DNA from: Planctomycetota bacterium
GTDB lineage: Bacteria; Planctomycetota; UBA1135; GCA-002748355
Direction: 5' to 3'
Assembly: GCA_027021385.1 (NCBI GenBank)
Contig: JALUUL010000048.1
Location: 1-39,751, forward strand
DNA: 39,751 bases
A program made the position numbers and the translations under genes. Positions 16,108-24,069 of this stretch are shown piece after piece. The notes under the pieces are model-generated. The model was not told the origin of the DNA. It made no database searches and saw nothing but the letters and a program-made list of their open reading frames with translations. Positions within the stretch are counted from its first letter, which is position 1. Each line of letters opens with the position of its first letter.

Positions 16108-18405
16108 TCAGCGGAGAAAGCTCCAGCGCCTCCAGCGCCAGTCCCCGTTCCGGCGCATTGGGCCGAGCAGGGCCTCCCGGACATAGGTGGCCACGACGTA
16201 TTCCTGCGGAGAGAGCGGGTCTTCCCTGAGGAGGTCCATGGCGCCGATCAGGAAAGTATGCGCGCCCCCGAGCGGCCCGTCCCCCCAGCGAACGCCGATC
16301 GTCCGGTCGAAGGCGTCCGCAGGAACCGCCTTACCCTTGTAGGAGGTCGGCACGAAGTAGCGGAGTCCGTCCCTCACGAGTCCGAATTTCGGATCCTTGT
16401 AGTTCCGAACCCAGGCGTAGATCACGCAGGTGAGAACGTCGTGGGCGATCTTCCGTGCGACCGGGTCCCCGAACCACCGCCAAACGGCCATGTAGCCGTG
16501 GACGACCGCGGCGTGCTGCCAGGGCATGTAGAACTCGTGAGGCGTCGGGAAACCCGTCGCCGGATGGCTCCGCTGGATCGTCAGGGCCCGGCTCGGGTGG
16601 GTCTTCCTTCGGAGGGGCTCCACGATCCTGTGAATGCGGTCCAGGAGATGGGCCCTGTAGCGCCGGTCGCCGGTGACGAGCCATGCCTTGACGAGGGCCT
16701 GGGCGATCCAGCCCTCGGCGCGAGCGGCCAGGACGACCTTGGACGGGAAGTACTTGAACGGCCGCGTGCCCCCGAGGGCTCCCTCGGCAAGGGCCGCGAT
16801 CTCGTCCCGGTCGCGATGATCCCCCGTCAGGACCCAGTGGTCGTAGAGGATGTCGAGACTGAAGTGCTCGAGGTCGTAGGCGTTCCACCCGTGGTTCTTC
16901 GAGACGGGGACCCCCCTCCTCCAGTGCTTCCACGGATCGCTCCGGAACAGGGCGAGTCGTCCGAGCGTCTCCTTGCTGATCCTCCGCCCTCCGTCGATCC
17001 GATAGGGAAGACCGGCCTCCATGTAGATGTCGTCGGTCGGCAGGATCCGGAGACCCCAGAGATGGATGGGCCGCAGGCTTTGCTGGAAAGCCTGTCCTTC
17101 GAGTTGGATCAGGGGAAGGCAGAGCCCCGTCTGGATCCCGTGGGCGAAGAGTTCGGTCATCGGGCCGTTCCGTGGGGTCCCGGTCACATAGCTTTCCTTG
17201 AGGTCTCCGTAGGATCCGAAGGGGCCGAAGTGCTTCCGTCTCTTCCAGGCGGCGTATTCGCGGAGCGCTCGGGCTCGGGCGTCGGAGGGTCCCCGGACGG
17301 GACCTCCGTGGAGTCCCGCCGCGTACGAGGTCTTCCAATCCCGGTGACTCGCGATCGGAAGGAGGGGTTCGTCGGCCTGGGCGAGGGCGGACGCGAGCCA
17401 GAGCCGGCGTTCCCCCCAGGGCATTCTCGGGTCGTCGAAGAAGAGGATGAACCTCCACCGCTTCGTCTGGCCGTCCCCGAGGTAGGTCGAGGAGAGCAGG
17501 CGCTGGAAGCTCGAGGGCCTTCCGATCCTGTTCAGGATCGGAAGGCGCAGCCCGTTCTCCTCGGCCCAGCAGGGGAGGGCTTCGGCTCCGAGGACCGTGA
17601 GGTCGAGGGAGTGGAACCCCACGTCACCGAGGGCGTAAGAGTCGGGGTCGCCGGCGACCGGCAGGTCGGCCCCCCGGTAGTCGTTTCCGATCACGAGGTC
17701 GAGATAGGCGTACGGAAGGTCCTGGACGAAGGTCAGGTAGCAGGTCTGGCTCAGGAAATCCCGCCCGATGCCCGCCCGCTGGACAGGATAGTGGTGCGTC
17801 CTCCCGCGGAAGGTCATGAAGGGCGGGTTCGCCTCCAGGACCGTTCCGGGTGCGAAGGCGGGTGCGTAGAGGGCCAAGTAGCTGTTCAGATCCGTGTCCG
17901 CGATCGTCGTGACGATCCTGAGATCGCGCAGGCGCGCGGCGACGGAGGGATGCAGGCGGAAGGGAGGCAGGGGGCGGGGGCCGAGCCCGACCCGCCGCTC
18001 GACCCGTCCATGGGGAGGAAGGACCTCGATCCAGCGGGCCTGAGCGAGTCTGAGGGAACCGTCGGGCCATCGCTGGAGGACCCGCCAGGAGGTCGGCCTT
18101 CCTCCGACCTCCAGGAGGCCGGGGTCCGCGAGCCGCCCGGGGGGGAAGGGCACGGTCCCCTTCGCCCATTCGATCCTCGGGAGAGGAGAGGGGTTCTGCA
18201 GGCGGAGGACCTGGCCCTGGCCGAAGAGGGGAGAGGCCGCAGAGAGGGCCAGGGCCGCCGCGAGAAGCGGGAGGGCGGCCTCCACCCAGGGCCGGACCAC
18301 CCGCATGCCGACCGCGATTGATCGGAACCGGGGAAGTCGCCTCGCCCGGCGGGAATCATGTGGCGGGTTCTCGATCCGGACGGTCCGATCCTCGATGCAA
18401 ACCAT
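16108..18405 (-). CDS. Exported PcRGLX/YetA-like protein (putative polysaccharide-active)
   Basis: The frame gives 765 residues. ATG 18405 has a strong GAGGAGGGAG site just upstream. ATG 18306 would start directly at the signal peptide (VEAALPLLAAALALSAASPLFGQ) but has no ribosome site, so 18405 with a long charged n-region is kept. The region KGTVPFPPGRLADPGLLEVG through WRVLQRWPDGSLRLAQARW is typical of the N-terminal barrel of PcRGLX/YetA-like proteins, which include exo-rhamnogalacturonan lyase homologues. The C-terminal half is helical with many aromatic and His/Trp residues (HGWNAYDLEHFSLDILYDHW, TPHEFYMPWQHAAVVHGY), fitting an alpha/alpha toroid. It probably binds or cleaves a carbohydrate outside the cytoplasm. 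Activity is not proven. It is divergent from the EboE-like gene. Confidence 0.75.
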   Translation of the reverse strand: MVCIEDRTVRIENPPHDSRRARRLPRFRSIAVGMRVVRPWVEAALPLLAAALALSAASPLFGQGQVLRLQNPSPLPRIEWAKGTVPFPPGRLADPGLLEVGGRPTSWRVLQRWPDGSLRLAQARWIEVLPPHGRVERRVGLGPRPLPPFRLHPSVAARLRDLRIVTTIADTDLNSYLALYAPAFAPGTVLEANPPFMTFRGRTHHYPVQRAGIGRDFLSQTCYLTFVQDLPYAYLDLVIGNDYRGADLPVAGDPDSYALGDVGFHSLDLTVLGAEALPCWAEENGLRLPILNRIGRPSSFQRLLSSTYLGDGQTKRWRFILFFDDPRMPWGERRLWLASALAQADEPLLPIASHRDWKTSYAAGLHGGPVRGPSDARARALREYAAWKRRKHFGPFGSYGDLKESYVTGTPRNGPMTELFAHGIQTGLCLPLIQLEGQAFQQSLRPIHLWGLRILPTDDIYMEAGLPYRIDGGRRISKETLGRLALFRSDPWKHWRRGVPVSKNHGWNAYDLEHFSLDILYDHWVLTGDHRDRDEIAALAEGALGGTRPFKYFPSKVVLAARAEGWIAQALVKAWLVTGDRRYRAHLLDRIHRIVEPLRRKTHPSRALTIQRSHPATGFPTPHEFYMPWQHAAVVHGYMAVWRWFGDPVARKIAHDVLTCVIYAWVRNYKDPKFGLVRDGLRYFVPTSYKGKAVPADAFDRTIGVRWGDGPLGGAHTFLIGAMDLLREDPLSPQEYVVATYVREALLGPMRRNGDWRWRRWSFLR

Positions 18406-18410
18406 GTAGC

Positions 18411-18440
18411 TCCCTCCTCGTGGGTCCCTACGAGGGGGGA
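18411..18440. promoter_or_regulatory. Inverted repeat covering the ribosome site of the PcRGLX-like gene
   Basis: Arms 18411-18421 and 18430-18440 pair over 11 positions with one G-T mismatch and an 8-base loop. The left arm, read on the minus strand, contains the GAGGAGGG ribosome site of the gene starting at 18405. In the minus-strand mRNA the hairpin would hide that site. As DNA the repeat could be an operator between the two divergent genes. Confidence 0.4.
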
Positions 18441-18464
18441 GGGCGCCCGGGTCGGTCTTCCTGC

Positions 18465-18470
18465 TATCGT
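18465..18470 (+). promoter_or_regulatory. Putative -10 element (TATCGT) for the EboE-like gene
   Basis: TATCGT is followed by 6 bases and the ATG at 18477. It is preceded by TGC, like an extended -10. No Shine-Dalgarno sequence is present, so a leaderless transcript is likely. Confidence 0.45.
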
Positions 18471-18476
18471 TTCCGT

Positions 18477-19655
18477 ATGGATGCGTTCCGCTTCGGCGCT
18501 CGGGGAGGGTTGCCTCTCTGCTATTGCACGAACGTCCACCCCTGGACGGATTTGCGGGGGTTCGAAGAGGTCTGCCGGGAACGGGTCCGCCCCGCCCTCG
18601 CGGAGGCCCTCGGCCTCGGAGGGGACCGGTCCACGCTCCTCTGTCTGGGGGCCTGGTGGCCCGGACCGCTCGTCGAGGCCCTCTGCGAGCCCGAGGAGAG
18701 GGCGAGACACGCCGCCGTTCTCCGGGATTTGGGACTCGTGCCCTCCTCCCTGAACCTGTTTCCGATCGGGGTCTTTCACGGGCGGAGGGTCAAGGAGGAT
18801 GTCTATACGCCCGATTGGGCCGAGGATGCGAGGCTTCGCCATACCCTCGAGGCAGCCTCCGTGCAGGCGGAGATCCTGAGGGGGTTCGGGATCGACCGAG
18901 GCGCGATCAGCAGCCTGCCCCTGGGTTTTCGGGGAAGGGACCGGTGTCGTCGTCCGGCGGAAGCCCATGCGGAAAACCTCCTCCGCGCCGCTCTCGGGCT
19001 CGCCCGCCTGGAGGAGGAATTCGGGGTCCGTCTGGTCCTTGGGTTGGAACCCGAGCCTTGGTGCCTGTGCGAGACGGTTGCCGAACTCCTGACCTGGCTC
19101 CAGGACGTGGGGGCAGCGCATGCGGCCTCCGCCGGGGCCGAGCGCCGGTTCCGGCGCCACGTCGGCGTCTGTCTCGATCTCTGCCACGCCTTCGTCGCCG
19201 GCGAGGACGCGGTCGAGGCCTATCGTCTCTGCCGTTGTTCGGGCTTCCCGGTTCCCAAGGTCCAGTGCAGCGCGGCCCGGATCGCCGAGGGGCCCGCCGG
19301 CATCCGGGCTTTGCGGGCGTGTCACGAGCCGGTCTGGCTACATCAGTGCTGGGTCGAGGGGCGTGACGCGGGGCCCTTTCTGGATCTCGACGACCCGGGT
19401 CTGAAGGAACTCGAGGCCCGGGCGGATTCCGAGGTCTCCGTCCGCTGCCATTTCCATGCGCCCTTGCAGGAACAAGGAGACGGGCCGCTGCGGACGAGCC
19501 GGGATGCCCTCGATGCCTTCCTTCGGGCCGTCCGCCATGGCCTGCTAGAGGAGGGCACGATCCTCGAAGTCGAAACCTATACCGATCCCGACATGCGCCC
19601 TCAGCTCCGCCGCGTCGTGGAGATCCTCGGATTCCGGGTCAGAGGATCTTCGTGA
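18477..19655 (+). CDS. EboE-like TIM-barrel protein
   Basis: ATG 18477 is chosen because the family signature LCYCTNVHPWTDL then lies near residue 15. The product is 392 residues. NLFPIGVFHGRRVKEDVY-TPDW and GAISSLPLGFRG match the pattern of EboE, a xylose-isomerase-like TIM-barrel protein of the ebo (eustigmatophyte/bacterial operon) cluster implicated in precursor export. Further matches are VLGLEPEPWCLCET, GVCLDLCHAFVA and a His-rich CHFHAP near the end, which could coordinate metal as in related barrels. It is rich in Cys. No other ebo genes are nearby, so it is an orphan copy. It overlaps the 3' end of the next, convergent gene by 17 bases. Family call rests on remembered motif patterns. 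Confidence 0.75.
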   Translation: MDAFRFGARGGLPLCYCTNVHPWTDLRGFEEVCRERVRPALAEALGLGGDRSTLLCLGAWWPGPLVEALCEPEERARHAAVLRDLGLVPSSLNLFPIGVFHGRRVKEDVYTPDWAEDARLRHTLEAASVQAEILRGFGIDRGAISSLPLGFRGRDRCRRPAEAHAENLLRAALGLARLEEEFGVRLVLGLEPEPWCLCETVAELLTWLQDVGAAHAASAGAERRFRRHVGVCLDLCHAFVAGEDAVEAYRLCRCSGFPVPKVQCSAARIAEGPAGIRALRACHEPVWLHQCWVEGRDAGPFLDLDDPGLKELEARADSEVSVRCHFHAPLQEQGDGPLRTSRDALDAFLRAVRHGLLEEGTILEVETYTDPDMRPQLRRVVEILGFRVRGSS

Positions 19656-20064
19656 CCGCGCTGAGCAGCCAGCCCAGGACGATCTTCGGCGGAAGGCCGA
19701 ACTTGATCTTCGGGGTCGGAGACAGGGCCTGGCCGAGGATCGAGATCGGGAGTTTCCGCGGGGCGGGGAAGGAGATGGACGCCTTCCCCGAGCTGTCGGC
19801 CATGCCCATCGGAACGGGCACGAAGGGGAGGGCGAGGCCGAGAGTGAGGGATTCGATCATCGCGCTGCCGGCGTAGATCTTGGTCGAGCCCTTGCGCAGG
19901 CCGAACCAGATGACGACGGGCAGCCCCTTCCTCGCTCCACTGACCGTGATCGTGGCCTTCGAGCCGGTGCGGGCGACGGAGACGCGCAGACTCTGAGCCT
20001 GGGTCGCAGCGCTCAGGAGGACACCGGCGGCGAGGACGGGAAGGAGTCGTTTCAAGGGGGACAT
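19639..20064 (-). CDS. Small exported beta protein, mostly a stand-alone C-terminal-type domain
   Basis: ATG 20064 has AGGAG five to seven bases upstream and gives a signal peptide (LLPVLAAGVLLSAATQAQ). The product is 141 residues. After cleavage the protein is one beta-rich unit: SKATITVSGARKGLPVVIWFGL, then IESLTLGLALPF, then DSSGKASISFPAPRKLPISILGQAL. This has the same layout as the C-terminal domain of the two adjacent subtilases and of three other exported proteins in the window, but here it stands nearly alone. The tail FGLPPKIVLGWLLSAVTKIL is hydrophobic. No catalytic residues are evident. It overlaps the end of the EboE-like gene and lies downstream of the subtilases, separated by a terminator-like hairpin. 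Confidence 0.75.
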   Translation of the reverse strand: MSPLKRLLPVLAAGVLLSAATQAQSLRVSVARTGSKATITVSGARKGLPVVIWFGLRKGSTKIYAGSAMIESLTLGLALPFVPVPMGMADSSGKASISFPAPRKLPISILGQALSPTPKIKFGLPPKIVLGWLLSAVTKIL

Positions 20065-20145
20065 GGAGGTCTCCTGGTTTTGGTTCAACGAGAGTCTCGG
20101 AGGAGTGCGGCTCGGGGGTGGAGCCCCGGGACCGCGAATCGAACG

Positions 20146-20163
20146 AAAAACCCGATTTTCGGG
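20146..20163 (-). terminator. Intrinsic terminator of the subtilase operon
   Basis: On the minus strand CCCGA-AAA-TCGGG forms a 5-bp hairpin followed directly by TTTTT (plus-strand AAAAA at 20146-20150). It lies about 90 bases after the stop of the second subtilase. It is the only hairpin plus T-run terminator seen in the window. Confidence 0.55.
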
Positions 20164-20254
20164 AAAAGCGGGCTGGAGGGAAAGAGGGTTTCGGGGAGCT
20201 GAGCGAATTCGTGTCCGAGGGGGGCGGGCCTGCCTCCGGGCGGACCCAGGGGGA

Positions 20255-22021
20255 TCAGTGCACGTAGATCTCGACGGAGTTGCTGAGGTGGAGGCTCTTC
20301 GTGACTCCGTCGATCGTGACCTGCTGGGCGAAGATGGACTTCCCCCGCAGGGTCGCGTCGTTCGGGACGGGGAGGCTCGAGGTCAGGACGCCGGAGGCCG
20401 GCAGGGAGCCGGCAACGAGAGGGATCGTGGTCGCGAGGTCGAGGAGGAAGCGGCGGTTGAGCCCGAACGATGTCTTCCCTCGGGTCGCGGCGATGAGGAG
20501 GACGTAGAGCCGCTTCGGCGTGCCGCTGATCTCGAGTCCGAGCGTCTTTCCGATCACCGCCTCCTTCGTGACGAGGAGGCCGTCGGCGATCTTGAAGGCC
20601 TTCATGAGCTTCGCGAGGTCGGGGCGCTTCCCGATCTTTCCGGTGACCGCCGTGCCGTGGATCTTCAGCGCGGCGCGGACCTGCGCGGGAGTCAGGGGCT
20701 TTCCGTTCTGCCGGATCGACGCGGCCTGCAGGGAGGCGATGGCTCCGGCCACTTCTGGGCCGGCCGCAGAAGTGCCTCCGAAGGTCGCGGTGTAGGTCTG
20801 CCGGTCGTCGCGGTTCGGATAGAAGATCTTTCCATATCCGGTCGTCGCGACACCCCTTCCCCAACCGTTCGCGATGACCTTGACGCCGTAGTTGGACCAG
20901 GAGATCCGGCTCGTGCCCCCTGCTGCGGTCGCGCCGATGATGAACCCTCCCGAATCGGGGGCGTTCGCGGTGTAGCGGTTCCCGTAGATCGTGGTGTTTC
21001 CGAGGTCCTGTCCGGTATTGCCTGCTCCATAGGTGTAGCAGATGCCCTTGGCCGTCGCGATCTTGACCGCGTCGAAGTTGGCCTGGATGTAGTCGAGAGG
21101 GGCGTGCTTTCGCGAGATCACGTAGGCGAAGCTCGAGGTGAAGACGTCGCCCGCCTTCGCGGCCTTGGTCGCGAGGCTGATCATATTGGCGGAGCCGTTC
21201 GTGAGCGAGCTGACCCGGAGCTGGGAGAGGGGCACGAAACCCCGCACTCCGTAGGTGTTCCGCCCGGCGTTCAGCAGACCGACGCAGGCCGTGCCGTGTT
21301 GGTACCAGCTGGGGTTCCGGCCGAAGGACCCGAAGTTCGTCGTTCCGAGCACGTTCTTCGTGATGAGGTTTGGGATGTCTTCGTGGCCGAGGATCCAGGC
21401 TCCCTCGAGCTGGGCTACGATCTGCGACGCGAGGCCTTGCGCGCCGTCGATGCCGCGGTGCTTGAGATGGCTGAAGCCCCGGGGGGCGGGGCCGAAGAAG
21501 GTCTGCCGGCCTTCGAAGAGTGGGGTCGTCGGAGGGATGTCCCCCCCGAGGGGGACGATGCCGCCGGGGGCCCATTCGGGGTAGGCCGTCTCGACCTGAT
21601 CGAGGGCGAGGAGTCCGGCCAGGAGGGCCTGGGAGTCCTCGATTCCCAGGGTCTTCACGTGGTAGTAGTTGTTCAGGTCCGGAAGATCCTCTCCGCTTCT
21701 CGATTCCAGGACCCGGCGTTCGGCGTCGAGTTCCTCCACGGTCCTCGTGAAGACCCTCCAGATCACCCTGGTGCCGAGGAGTTCGCGCACCCCCTCGAGG
21801 TCCAGCCCGTCGGGGGAGAAGAGTTTCCCGTTCCGGTCGAGCCGGACCCGGGCCTTCTCGGTGAACTTGACGGTCAGGAGATCGGTGCGGTGAACCCCCT
21901 CCTCGAAGGCGAAGGGGAGCGAGGGTCTCCAGACTTCGGCCCTGCGGTCCTGGGCGGGGAGGAGAGGGGCGCCGAGGAGGAGGGCGAGGCCCGCAAGGAG
22001 GATGGGACGGGATCGAGGCAT
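20255..22021 (-). CDS. Exported subtilisin-like (S8) protein, second of a tandem pair
   Basis: ATG 22021 has GGAG six bases upstream and opens a signal peptide (ILLAGLALLLGAPLLPAQ). The product is 588 residues. An inhibitor-like pro-region (about 40-150) precedes an S8 domain. His is in QHGTACVG (H242), the oxyanion Asn in GAGNTG (N335) and the nucleophile in GGTSAAGPEVAG (S418). At the place of the catalytic Asp, seven residues before the HEDI motif, there is Glu (E206 in AQLEGAW). The enzyme may be slow, altered or inactive. The C-terminus (from about 485) is the shared beta domain, ending LPVPNDATLRGKSIFAQQV. It is transcribed with the paralogue upstream (40-base gap) and followed by a terminator. 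Predicted secreted or surface. Confidence 0.88.
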   Translation of the reverse strand: MPRSRPILLAGLALLLGAPLLPAQDRRAEVWRPSLPFAFEEGVHRTDLLTVKFTEKARVRLDRNGKLFSPDGLDLEGVRELLGTRVIWRVFTRTVEELDAERRVLESRSGEDLPDLNNYYHVKTLGIEDSQALLAGLLALDQVETAYPEWAPGGIVPLGGDIPPTTPLFEGRQTFFGPAPRGFSHLKHRGIDGAQGLASQIVAQLEGAWILGHEDIPNLITKNVLGTTNFGSFGRNPSWYQHGTACVGLLNAGRNTYGVRGFVPLSQLRVSSLTNGSANMISLATKAAKAGDVFTSSFAYVISRKHAPLDYIQANFDAVKIATAKGICYTYGAGNTGQDLGNTTIYGNRYTANAPDSGGFIIGATAAGGTSRISWSNYGVKVIANGWGRGVATTGYGKIFYPNRDDRQTYTATFGGTSAAGPEVAGAIASLQAASIRQNGKPLTPAQVRAALKIHGTAVTGKIGKRPDLAKLMKAFKIADGLLVTKEAVIGKTLGLEISGTPKRLYVLLIAATRGKTSFGLNRRFLLDLATTIPLVAGSLPASGVLTSSLPVPNDATLRGKSIFAQQVTIDGVTKSLHLSNSVEIYVH

Positions 22022-22061
22022 CTTGGACTCCGGTGGGTTGTCGGGAAAAAGGGGCGATCCG

Positions 22062-23921
22062 TCACTGGATCCGCCCGACGGCGCCGTTGGTGAGGCGGAC
22101 CCCCGCCTTCGGATCGAGATAGGCCGCCTGGAAGAAGATCTTCGTGTCGTGGAGTCTGGCGTCCTTCGGGACCGGAAGCCCGAAGCGACGACTCCGACCG
22201 TTGCCGAACCCGCCCGCCAGCGGGATCTGTGCCGCAGGATCCAGGAAGAGGGGGAACCCCAGGCCGATGTCCTTGCGGATCCTCCGGCTGCCGGCATGGA
22301 GCAGGAAGGGGACGGAGGGAGGCATTTCGACCGAGACGACCATCGCCTCCCCGGGCCTGGGCTCGTTGAGGATCCGGAGTCCACCATAGAGGCCCAGAGC
22401 CTTCATGGCCGCGAAGAGGTCGGGGCGCTTACCGATCTTCCCGAGGATCGGGGTCCCGGTCTTCCCGAGGGTCTGCAGGAGCACCCTCGGTGAGAAGGTC
22501 TTCCCACGCTGCTCGAGTCCGATGGCTTGCAGGCTCGCGAGGACGCCCGCGACCTGAGGGGCCGCCGCCGAGGTTCCGCCGAACCTCCAGGTGTAGGCGT
22601 TCACATCTGAGCCCGCGTTGAAGAGATCCCCATAGCCCGTCGTCGTGACCAGGGCTCCCCAGCCGTTCATCTCGACGCGGTCCCCGTAGTTGCTCCAGGA
22701 GATCTTCCTGGTCTTGGGGCCGAAGGTAGCTCCGCAGCGGATGGCTCCCGAGGGGGTCGAGGCCGGGAGGTAGCGGGTTCCGAAGATCCGCTTGTCGCCG
22801 AGATCCGCCCCGGTGTTGCCCGCGGCGAGCGTGAAGGCGAAGCCTTTCAGGACGGCGTTGCGGATCGCGTCATAGGTCACCTGAGGGTGGTCGAAGGGGG
22901 CGTGGTAGCCCTTGCTGCCGACGGCGACCCCGAAGACGGCCGAGCAGGTGAAAACGTCGCCGGACCTCCCCCCCTTCATCGCCAGGGAGATGAAGTTCGC
23001 GTATCCGTTGATCCAGCTCGAAACGAAGAGCCGGGAGTCGGGAACCATGCCGCGGATCCCCTTGGAATCGGTGGCCGCGGTCAGGAGGCCGCAGATCGCC
23101 GTGCCGTGGTTGCGCCAGATCTTGATGTCGAGGGGGCCGAAGTTCGACTTCCCGAGCACGTTGGTCTTCACGAGCTTCGGGATGTCCTCGTGGTCGAAGA
23201 TCCAGGCGGCCTCGAGGTGGACGACGCGGAGCGCGGGATGGCCCTTGGTCCCGAGAATCCCGATCGCGTCGATGTAGCCGATCCCGCCCGGCGAGGACAT
23301 CAGGTAGAGCTGGTTGGGTTCGAAGAACGGGGTGGGGATTGTCTGCGACGAACTTCCGCCGATCCGGCGGCGATAGAGGTGGGGACCGTAAAACCTCTTC
23401 CCGGCCGGGTCCTGGGCCGGGAGGATGGCCTCCGGGCGGAACTCCCCCTCTACCGTCTCGACCTGGGGGAGATCGAGCAGGCGCCTCATCAGGAAGAGGC
23501 TTCGCTTGCGGGTGCCGGTGCGGACGCGATACCAATTCGCGAGGTCTGCGGGATCGTCGAAGGATCCTTCAGGAAGGCCTTCCTCCCTCTCCTGTTTCCG
23601 GGAGCGGGCGCGGATGGCGGCCCTCTCCTCGTCGAGTTCCCCCGGAGTTCTCGTGAAGACCGGTTCGATCCGGAGACCGGCGAGGAGTCTTCGGACCGTG
23701 GAAAGATCGAGGCCATCGGGGGAGACGAGCTTCGAATCGACGAGACGCACCCGGAAGCCCTCCCGGAACTTGACGAGGACCCTGTCCTGGTGGAAGGACC
23801 GGGGATGGAGGAGATCCGGTCCGTCGAGGTCCGGGCGGACGACGTGTCGGGGACCCGGCGCCTGGGCGGCCGCGGAAAGGGGAAGGACGAGGATTGCGAA
23901 AAGTGTCCGCAGGTCGAGCAT
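22062..23921 (-). CDS. Exported subtilisin-like (S8) protein, first of a tandem pair
   Basis: The 619-residue protein has a signal peptide (LFAILVLPLSAAAQA), a pro-region (about 45-165) and an S8 domain. His is H272 in NHGTAICG, Asn N369 in AAGNTG and Ser S451 in GGTSAAAPQVAG. As in the downstream paralogue, Glu (E237, VVHLEAAWIFDHED) occupies the catalytic Asp position. The C-terminal beta domain ends FGLPVPKDARLHDTKIFFQAAYLD followed by LTNGAVGRIQ. The two proteins align along most of their length, so they arose by tandem duplication. There is no clear Shine-Dalgarno sequence. TATCCT lies 7 bases before the ATG, indicating a leaderless start. It is divergent from the Asp-box propeller operon. 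Confidence 0.88.
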   Translation of the reverse strand: MLDLRTLFAILVLPLSAAAQAPGPRHVVRPDLDGPDLLHPRSFHQDRVLVKFREGFRVRLVDSKLVSPDGLDLSTVRRLLAGLRIEPVFTRTPGELDEERAAIRARSRKQEREEGLPEGSFDDPADLANWYRVRTGTRKRSLFLMRRLLDLPQVETVEGEFRPEAILPAQDPAGKRFYGPHLYRRRIGGSSSQTIPTPFFEPNQLYLMSSPGGIGYIDAIGILGTKGHPALRVVHLEAAWIFDHEDIPKLVKTNVLGKSNFGPLDIKIWRNHGTAICGLLTAATDSKGIRGMVPDSRLFVSSWINGYANFISLAMKGGRSGDVFTCSAVFGVAVGSKGYHAPFDHPQVTYDAIRNAVLKGFAFTLAAGNTGADLGDKRIFGTRYLPASTPSGAIRCGATFGPKTRKISWSNYGDRVEMNGWGALVTTTGYGDLFNAGSDVNAYTWRFGGTSAAAPQVAGVLASLQAIGLEQRGKTFSPRVLLQTLGKTGTPILGKIGKRPDLFAAMKALGLYGGLRILNEPRPGEAMVVSVEMPPSVPFLLHAGSRRIRKDIGLGFPLFLDPAAQIPLAGGFGNGRSRRFGLPVPKDARLHDTKIFFQAAYLDPKAGVRLTNGAVGRIQ

Positions 23922-23928
23922 TCGGGGA

Positions 23929-23934
23929 AGGATA
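23929..23934 (-). promoter_or_regulatory. Putative -10 element (TATCCT) for the subtilase operon
   Basis: On the minus strand TATCCT is followed by 7 bases and the ATG at 23921. A second -10-like TATACT lies farther upstream at 23971-23976, which would give a leader of about 40 bases. The two could be alternative promoters. Confidence 0.45.
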
Positions 23935-24069
23935 TCCGGAGGGAGGGAGGCTTACCGCAAAGGAGGGCGGAGTATAGCAAACGCCAACACCGCGGTCCTT
24001 CTCAGCGTAGGATGCGCAACCTCTTGCGTCCGTCCGTATTCCCTCCCGGCCCGAGACCGGAGTCCGACG

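Noticed and set aside
16258..18321. 687-codon plus-strand open frame
   Set aside because: It is antisense to the PcRGLX-like gene and has no recognisable motifs.
19070..19655. Alternative minus-strand extension across the EboE-like 3' end
   Set aside because: Only the 17-base overlap with the small exported protein gene is supported. Longer minus-strand frames there lack signals.
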